Source: Parvularculaceae bacterium (lineage in GTDB: Bacteria; Pseudomonadota; Alphaproteobacteria; Caulobacterales; Parvularculaceae). From it: a stretch of 64,000 nucleotides of DNA. Under the pieces are notes generated by a model, which saw only the letters and a list, made by a program, of their open reading frames with translations, made no database searches and had not been told where the DNA came from. The stretch covers positions 1 through 64,000 of the forward strand of contig JANQMJ010000013.1 in NCBI GenBank assembly GCA_028280115.1, given 5' to 3'. The position numbers and the translations under genes were made by a program. Below, one piece after another: positions 58,872-64,000 of this stretch (position 1 is the first letter of the stretch; each line of letters begins with the position of its first letter).

Positions 58872-58947
58872 GGGGCGGGCGAGCGCAAGATTTGTTAATG
58901 CGTATACGGATAGAAATCTCTCGCTCTGTGCATTCCTCTCCTTCCGC

Positions 58948-59046
58948 TTTTTCCGGCGAAAGCCGGAATCCAGCACACATGATAATGTCGGGCGAAGCCC
59001 GTCTTTTTTCTTTTACTGGATCCCCGCCTGCGCGGGAATGAGCGGG
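58948..59046. repeat. Composite hairpin repeat (CCGGCGAAAGCCGG + CCCGCCTGCGCGGG)
   Basis: TTTTCCGGCGAAAGCCGGAA, then CCAGCACACATGATAATGTC, GGGCGAAGCCCG with TTTTTTC, then CTGGATCCCCGCCTGCGCGG and GAATGAGCGGGG. Related copies at 17975-18035 and 43371-43432 share the order. The first hairpins may also stop transcription after gor. Confidence 0.6.
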
Positions 59047-59102
59047 GTTGGGTTCGGCAACATATCTGGAACACAGTGTACGGATAAATCGCCTCGGGCA
59101 TT

Positions 59103-59240
59103 CTTCCCCCATTTATGGGGGGTTGGAAGGGGCCCCAACCCCTTCCAACGGCCCGAAGCGGCCGAAGGGGGTTTTGTCGGTGCAAACTTCAACCCCCTCC
59201 GTCGCCTTCGGCGACACCTCCCCCGCGAGCGGGGGAGGAA
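59103..59240. repeat. CACCTCCCCC-type composite repeat, long copy
   Basis: CCCCCATTTATGGGGGG, an internal GGAAGGGG/CCCCTTCC hairpin, GGCCCGAAGCGGCCGAAGGG, a spacer, ACCCCCTCCGTCGCCTTCGG with CGACACC, and CCTCCCCCGCGAGCGGGGGAGG. Same module order as at 56751-56874, with an extra hairpin inserted. Confidence 0.7.
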
Positions 59241-59526
59241 AAGCGCACAAACCCACACTCGAATAAGTTGAACATAGGTCCGTAGATTCAACCCAAGGAG
59301 GGTATTCGGCCTTGAAACCCGCATTCGGTCGATAGATATCGAACACCTGCCGGGAGGCCTTATACTCCATTCCGGCGTCGATGAAGGCCAACGCCATGGC
59401 GACGGGTTCCCATTCCACGGGACGTCGCAAACACCGCAAGGGCCTCCTGAGATGCTCATGCGCAGGGCGGGCGAAGCCCTCGTCTGCGTGGGCTCTTTGA
59501 CATTGTGAGTTTTGCAGGCGGGATTC

Positions 59527-59661
59527 CCTCCCCTTGAAAAGGGTCCAAAGGGGTTGGGGCCCCTTTGGACGGTTAGGGAGGGGATCAGTACGCCTTGATC
59601 CCCACCCGGCGTTTCTTCGAAACGCCGACCTCCCCTTTTCAAGGGGAGGTGAGGCGCGCGT
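59527..59661. repeat. CCTCCCCTT-type composite repeat
   Basis: CCCTCCCCTTGAAAAGGG and CCAAAGGGG-TTGG-GGCCCCTTTGG at the left, GGCGTTTCTTCGAAACGCC in the middle, and CCTCCCCTTTTCAAGGGGAGG at the right. It resembles the CACCTCCCCC family in layout (terminal CCTCCCC hairpin, central GC hairpin), but the sequence differs, so it is a second subfamily. Confidence 0.55.
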
Positions 59662-59784
59662 GAAACAGTCGTGCAATGGCGCCCCACATTCGGGCGTTTT
59701 CCGCTTGAAACCGGGAAAGTCTCCAAACGCGAAGGGGGCAAATGGCGCCCCGCTTTTCGAAATGAAGACGTCGCCCGGACCCAG

Positions 59785-59808
59785 GTGCGGCGAATTGTTG
59801 CGCCGCAC
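59785..59808. promoter_or_regulatory. Inverted repeat upstream of aceB
   Basis: GTGCGGCG (59785-59792) and CGCCGCAC (59801-59808) are perfect eight-base arms around AATTGTTG, 54 bases before the aceB start. The position fits an operator or a leader hairpin of a glyoxylate-shunt gene. No regulator can be named. Confidence 0.4.
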
Positions 59809-59862
59809 AAGAAGGATCGGATAACAGGAGGACGAAAACATTTCATTAGGGAGCACTCAACA

Positions 59863-61458
59863 ATGACGGAAACGATCGGCGGGCTGGAATTTCTGGCGCC
59901 CGTTTCGCCCGCGGCGCGGGACATTTTCAACGAACGGGCCTGCGCCTTTCTCGCCGGGCTGGTGGATAATTTCGCCGCCCGCCGCGACGGGCTGCTCAGC
60001 GCCCGCGCCGCCTGGCAGGCGACCATCGACGCCGGCGCGCTGCCCGATTTCCGCGAAGAAACCAAAGCCGTGCGCGAGGGCGACTGGAAAGTCCGCCCCC
60101 TGCCCGCCGATCTTCTCGACCGGCGCGTGGAGATCACCGGCCCGGTCGACCGCAAGATGATCATCAACGCGCTCAACGCCGACGTCAAAGTCTTCATGGC
60201 CGATTTCGAGGACGCGCTCTCGCCCACCTGGGACAATGTCGCCGCGGGGCAGGTCAATCTGCGCGACGCCATTAACCGGACCATCGATTTTGAAGATCCC
60301 GCGTCAGGCAAACGATACGAACTCAAAGACGATCCCGCCGTCTTGATCGCGCGGGTGCGCGGGATTCATCTCGACGAGAAACATGTCTTGCGCAACGGCA
60401 AGCCGATTCCCGGCTGTCTTATGGATTTCGCGTTTTATTTTCTGCTCAATCATGAACGCCTCATCGAGAACGGTTCGGGCCCTTATTTTTACGTGCCCAA
60501 GCTCGAACATTACGAAGAAGCACGCTGGTGGAACGACGTGTTCGTCGTCGCGCAGGAATTCGCCGGCGTTCCTGTCGGCACGGTCAAGGCGACCTGCCTC
60601 ATCGAAACCCTGCCGGCGGTGTTCGAAATGGACGAGATTTTGTACGAACTCAAAGACCACGCCGCCGGGCTTAATTGCGGTCGCTGGGATTATATTTTCA
60701 GCTACATCAAGACGCTGAAAAACCATGCCGACCGCATGCTGCCGGACCGTCACGCGGTGGGCATGGATAAGCCATTCCTCGACGCTTACTCGCGCCTGCT
60801 TGTTCGCACCTGTCACCGCCGCGGCGCGCTGGCCATGGGCGGCATGTCGGCGTTCCTGCCGGCAAAAACCCCGGACGAGGACGCCGCCAACAAGGAAAAG
60901 GTGCGCATCGACAAGCAGCGCGAAGCCGACAACGGCCATGACGGGTCGTGGATCGCCCATCCCGCCCTCGCCGAGGTGGTCAACCGGGTCTATTCCGACG
61001 CGTTCAAGCCGGGCAAGACCAACCAGCTCGACATCACTCGCGACAATGACGGTCCGATCGCCGCGGCCGATCTCCTCGCCCCGCCCGAGGGCCCGTTCAG
61101 CGAAGACGGTCTCAGGAACAATATCCGCGTGGCGCTGCAATATATCGAGGCCTGGCTCGGCGGGCTCGGCGCCGTGGCGATCTACGGCCTGATGGAGGAC
61201 GCGGCGACGGCGGAAATCTCCCGCGCGTCGGTCTGGCAGTGGATCAGGAACGGCGCATCGCTGTCGAACGGTAAAACCATGACCGCCGATTATTTTCGCG
61301 CTGTCATGAAAGAAGAAGTCGAAGTGGTCAAAAACGAGGTCGGCGCCGAACGCTGGTCAGCGGGCCGGTTCGACGAGGCGATCGACCTGCTCGACGCCTT
61401 ATGCGTTTCGGACGATTTCGATGCGTTCCTGACCCTGGAGGCCTATCGCAGGATTTAG
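59863..61458 (+). CDS. aceB: Malate synthase A
   Basis: A protein of 531 residues, the length of the A isoform. VFMADFEDALSPTWDN and GQVNLRDAI near residue 110, ARVRGIHLDEKHV, YFYVPKLEHYEEARWWNDVF, CGRWDYIFSYIKTL and GGMSAFLPAK are malate synthase A landmarks. It condenses glyoxylate with acetyl-CoA in the glyoxylate shunt, needed for growth on acetate or fatty acids. Isocitrate lyase is not adjacent. AGGGAG lies ten bases before the ATG at 59863; the open frame upstream runs through repeats and is rejected. Confidence 0.95.
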   Translation: MTETIGGLEFLAPVSPAARDIFNERACAFLAGLVDNFAARRDGLLSARAAWQATIDAGALPDFREETKAVREGDWKVRPLPADLLDRRVEITGPVDRKMIINALNADVKVFMADFEDALSPTWDNVAAGQVNLRDAINRTIDFEDPASGKRYELKDDPAVLIARVRGIHLDEKHVLRNGKPIPGCLMDFAFYFLLNHERLIENGSGPYFYVPKLEHYEEARWWNDVFVVAQEFAGVPVGTVKATCLIETLPAVFEMDEILYELKDHAAGLNCGRWDYIFSYIKTLKNHADRMLPDRHAVGMDKPFLDAYSRLLVRTCHRRGALAMGGMSAFLPAKTPDEDAANKEKVRIDKQREADNGHDGSWIAHPALAEVVNRVYSDAFKPGKTNQLDITRDNDGPIAAADLLAPPEGPFSEDGLRNNIRVALQYIEAWLGGLGAVAIYGLMEDAATAEISRASVWQWIRNGASLSNGKTMTADYFRAVMKEEVEVVKNEVGAERWSAGRFDEAIDLLDALCVSDDFDAFLTLEAYRRI

Positions 61459-61493
61459 TGGACGCGGCGTCTTTTTCGGAATCGTCCCGCGCG

Positions 61494-62003
61494 TTACTGA
61501 CATTCGCGCGTGACGCGTTCGAGCGCGGCCGTCACGCCGCGCAGGGACATGACATAGGCCGTGGCGGTGCCGCGCTGGGAAACGGCGCTGACGCGCATGT
61601 CCGCGCCGCGCTTCATGGCTCGGATGAGGCGCTGTTCTTCCTCGTCGGCTTCGATAAAGGCTTCGTTTTCCGAGGTGTACATTTCCCATCGGTCCGCGCC
61701 GATGCGCAAGGTCGGCTCCGGCCGGGGGTTGAGCGTATAGCCGGTCATCAGGCTCGGCTGCTCCGTCGCCTCGCCGGACTTCCAACTGGCGATCAGAAAG
61801 AAGATGTCTCCGTGATTGACCGATTTGGGCGACAGGTCGGCCGCTTCCGTCGCCGCAAAGCATATCTTGTCGCCGTCGACGTCGCGCACGAACACGCTCC
61901 AGTCCTTGTAGGTGGCCACGGCCGCGGGCTGCTGCGCCAGGGCGCCGGTTGCGGCGAGCGTGCAAAGCGCGGCGAAAGCGGCGGAAGTAAGCGGACGGGA
62001 CAT
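61494..62003 (-). CDS. Invasion-associated locus B (IalB) family protein
   Basis: A secreted protein of 169 residues. MSRPLTSAAFAALCTLAATG ends in ALAQ, a signal peptide; the mature part has TYKDWSVFVRDVDGDKICFA, DIFFLIASWKSGE, GADRWEMYTSENEAFIEADE, and MKRGADMRVSAVSQRGTATA with YVMSLRGVTAAL, the IalB pattern. IalB was named in Bartonella, but the family is general in alphaproteobacteria and of unknown biochemical role. AAGGAG precedes the ATG at 62003. It is convergent with aceB and divergent from acnA. Confidence 0.88.
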   Translation of the reverse strand: MSRPLTSAAFAALCTLAATGALAQQPAAVATYKDWSVFVRDVDGDKICFAATEAADLSPKSVNHGDIFFLIASWKSGEATEQPSLMTGYTLNPRPEPTLRIGADRWEMYTSENEAFIEADEEEQRLIRAMKRGADMRVSAVSQRGTATAYVMSLRGVTAALERVTRECQ

Positions 62004-62164
62004 CGAAACGGCGCTCCTTTCGGCGAACAAATGACTGAACGTGCGCCCCATAACATAGTTCTGATTTTGTCGCGAGCATGGCGCCGCGGCGAATTGCATG
62101 CCGCCCGGCCTTGCGCCATAACGGCCCGGAATTTCTAGAGGATTTTATTAACCGGAGGATATTG

Positions 62165-64000
62165 ATGAAGCCCGGCCGTGATTCGCTCAAGACCAAAAAG
62201 ACGCTGACCGCAGGAAGCGCGACCTACGCCTATTTCTCCCTGGCCGAAGCGCAAAAAGAGATCGGCGAGATTTCGCGCCTGCCGTTTTCCTTAAAAGTGC
62301 TGCTGGAAAATCTCCTGCGCTTTGAGGACGGCCGCTCGGTGACGGTCGACGACATCAAGGCCTTCGCCGACTGGGCCAAAGCCGGCAAGGCCGAGCGCGA
62401 AATCGCCTACCGCCCCGCCCGCGTCCTGATGCAGGATTTCACCGGCGTTCCCGCCGTGGTCGATCTCGCCGCCATGCGCGACGCCATGAAAAGCCTCGGC
62501 GAGGATCCGGAAAAGATCAATCCGCTCGCGCCCGTCGATCTTGTGATCGACCACTCGGTGATGGTCGATTATTTCGCCAGCGACGATGCGTTCAAGCGAA
62601 ACGTCGACCGCGAATATGAGCGCAATGGCGAGCGTTACAAATTCCTCAAATGGGGCCAGGGCGCGTTCGACAATTTCCGCGTCGTGCCGCCGGGCACCGG
62701 CATCTGCCATCAGGTCAATCTCGAATATCTCGCCCAGACCGTGTGGACCGCCGATGTCGGCGGGGAAACCTTCGCCTATCCCGACACCCTTGTGGGCACC
62801 GACAGCCACACCACCATGGTCAACGGGCTTTCCGTGCTCGGCTGGGGCGTCGGCGGCATCGAGGCGGAAGCGGCCATGCTCGGCCAGCCGATCTCCATGC
62901 TGATCCCGGAAGTCATCGGTTTCAAAATGACCGGCAGACTGCCCGAAGGCGCAACCGCCACCGACCTCGTGCTGACCGTGACGGAAATGCTGCGCAAGAA
63001 GGGCGTCGTCGGCAAGTTCGTGGAATTTTTCGGTCCCGGCCTCGACCATCTCTCGCTTGAGGACCAGGCGACCATCGCCAACATGGCGCCGGAATATGGC
63101 GCGACCTGCGGCTTCTTTCCCATCGACAACGACACGCTGCGCTATCTCAAGGCCACAGGCCGCGCGCCCGAACGCATCGCACTCGTCGAGGCCTACGCCA
63201 AAGAGCAAGGCCTGTGGCGCGAAACGCAAACGCCCGATCCGGTGTTCACCGACACGCTCGAACTCGACCTGTCGACGGTGACGCCGTCGCTCGCCGGGCC
63301 CAAGCGGCCGCAGGACCGGGTCAGCCTCGCCGCGGCGCCGGAAAACTTCGCCGCCGCGCTCGACAAGGAATATGGCAAGGGCGGCGAAACAGGCAAACGC
63401 GTCGCCGTCAGCGGCGCGGATTACGATCTCGGTCACGGCGACGTGGTGATCGCGGCGATTACCTCCTGCACCAATACGTCCAATCCGTCGGTCATGATCG
63501 CGGCCGGTCTGGTCGCCCGCAACGCCCTGGCGCGCGGCCTGAAAGTCAAACCGTGGGTGAAAACCTCGCTGGCGCCGGGCAGCCAGGTCGTCACCGACTA
63601 TCTTGAAAAGGCCAGCCTGCAGGACGATCTCGACGCGCTCGGCTTTAACCTCGTGGGCTATGGCTGCACCACCTGCATCGGCAATTCCGGGCCCTTGCCT
63701 GACGCCATTTCGAACGCCGTCAATGAAACCGATCTTGCCGTGGCGTCCGTGCTTTCCGGCAATCGCAATTTCGAAGGCCGCGTCTCGCCGGACGTGCGCG
63801 CGAATTATCTCGCCTCGCCGCCGCTGGTCGTCGCCTATGCGATCGCCGGGTCCATGAATATCAATTTAACGGCCGATCCCATCGGCAAGGACGAAAACGG
63901 CGAGGATGTCTATCTCAAAGACATCTGGCCCACGAACCAAGAAGTCGCCGAAGTCGTTCGCGAACATGTCACGGCGCAGATGTTCGCGACCCGCTACGCA
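62165..64000 (+). CDS. acnA: Aconitate hydratase A, cut by the window end
   Basis: The first 612 codons of aconitase; the frame is still open at base 64000 (the full protein should be near 890 residues). [38 protein letters not shown] with [14 protein letters not shown], and the iron-sulfur ligands in [12 protein letters not shown] and [13 protein letters not shown] identify the AcnA/IRP type. It isomerises citrate and isocitrate through a [4Fe-4S] cluster. The ATG at 62165 has GGAGG seven bases upstream. Close to aceB, it fits carbon flow through the TCA cycle and glyoxylate shunt. Confidence 0.95.
   Translation, partial: MKPGRDSLKTKKTLTAGSATYAYFSLAEAQKEIGEISRLPFSLKVLLENLLRFEDGRSVTVDDIKAFADWAKAGKAEREIAYRPARVLMQDFTGVPAVVDLAAMRDAMKSLGEDPEKINPLAPVDLVIDHSVMVDYFASDDAFKRNVDREYERNGERYKFLKWGQGAFDNFRVVPPGTGICHQVNLEYLAQTVWTADVGGETFAYPDTLVGTDSHTTMVNGLSVLGWGVGGIEAEAAMLGQPISMLIPEVIGFKMTGRLPEGATATDLVLTVTEMLRKKGVVGKFVEFFGPGLDHLSLEDQATIANMAPEYGATCGFFPIDNDTLRYLKATGRAPERIALVEAYAKEQGLWRETQTPDPVFTDTLELDLSTVTPSLAGPKRPQDRVSLAAAPENFAAALDKEYGKGGETGKRVAVSGADYDLGHGDVVIAAITSCTNTSNPSVMIAAGLVARNALARGLKVKPWVKTSLAPGSQVVTDYLEKASLQDDLDALGFNLVGYGCTTCIGNSGPLPDAISNAVNETDLAVASVLSGNRNFEGRVSPDVRANYLASPPLVVAYAIAGSMNINLTADPIGKDENGEDVYLKDIWPTNQEVAEVVREHVTAQMFATRYA

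Larger units (their letters stand above)
58872..59862. other. Long intergenic region with several repeat families
   Basis: Almost 1 kb without a convincing gene between gor and aceB. It contains a composite repeat of the CCCGCCTGCGCGGG type (58948-59046), a long CACCTCCCCC copy (59103-59240), a third variant (59527-59661) and, near aceB, an inverted repeat GTGCGGCG/CGCCGCAC. The stretch 59265-59440 is free of repeats and is open on the minus strand (text includes FIDAGMEYKASRQVFDIYR and PPWVESTDLCSTYSS), possibly a gene relic. The long frames overlapping this region on either strand include the repeats and are not believed. Confidence 0.5.

Noticed and set aside
59671..59862. In-frame extension of malate synthase upstream of 59863
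   Set aside because: The 64 extra residues have no similarity to the family, and the ribosome-binding site and family start fit 59863.

Overview
The window reads as chromosomal DNA of an alphaproteobacterium. It carries a Usg-family gene, an IalB-family secreted protein, an alphaproteobacterial-type (alanine racemase fold) ornithine decarboxylase, a stand-alone homocysteine-binding half of MetH, two large TonB-dependent receptors and a GC-rich coding style. A marine or oligotrophic member near Parvularculales or Caulobacterales is my guess from gene content; no rRNA is present to test it. Two tRNAs are visible (Ser-GGA and Val-CAC, both minus strand). I saw no rRNA, CRISPR array, complete insertion sequence or prophage.

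Region 1 (1-11.8 kb) is a catabolic locus: a thiolase broken by one frameshift, a TonB-dependent receptor, an acyl-CoA ligase, and a plus-strand operon of cupin, FAH-family hydrolase, Baeyer-Villiger-type flavin monooxygenase, TetR regulator and bile-acid/sodium-symporter-family transporter. The receptor promoter and the operon promoter share an ACGTTCGT core next to their -10 boxes, a good candidate operator for the TetR protein. Together the genes suggest uptake and ring-opening oxidation of a cyclic ketone, terpenoid, steroid or aromatic substrate; the substrate cannot be read from sequence.

Region 2 (11.8-19.4 kb) starts with a mobile-element scar beside tRNA-Ser (an integrase N-terminus joined to an RHS/YD-repeat fragment). 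Envelope and housekeeping genes follow: two small membrane proteins, kdsB-vanZ-galE as overlapping genes, a PPP-family phosphatase, a TylC3-like methyltransferase and an M20 deacylase.

Region 3 (19.4-26.6 kb) is accessory in character. It has a VapBC-type toxin-antitoxin pair overlapping an Mrr-like nuclease, the MetH half with a 34-bp perfect palindrome at its promoter, a histone-H1-like protein, and an unrecognised three-gene unit (large coiled-coil lipoprotein, small membrane protein, membrane protein with CBS-like domain).

Region 4 (26.6-40 kb) has a tandem FKBP lipoprotein, a YnbABC-like phospholipid operon, usg, a polyamine pair (ornithine decarboxylase plus deoxyhypusine-synthase-like enzyme), an alpha/beta hydrolase lacking its nucleophile, several small hypotheticals, a gene truncated at a REP-like hairpin, and a TIR-TM-TolB-like-TPR protein divergent from a four-TM membrane protein.

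Region 5 (40-54 kb) has nrdA behind paired NrdR-box-like sites with an AT-rich SEC-C-motif gene inserted directly after it, a DUF423 protein, two paralogous micro-membrane proteins, a second TonB-dependent receptor, tRNA-Val, two divergent two-component hybrids, and an XRE/S24-like regulator.

Region 6 (54-64 kb) is mainly core metabolism: gph, glmU-rpiA, gor, aceB (malate synthase A), an IalB-family protein and acnA (cut by the window end). Two families of dispersed hairpin repeats occupy several of the intergenic spaces.
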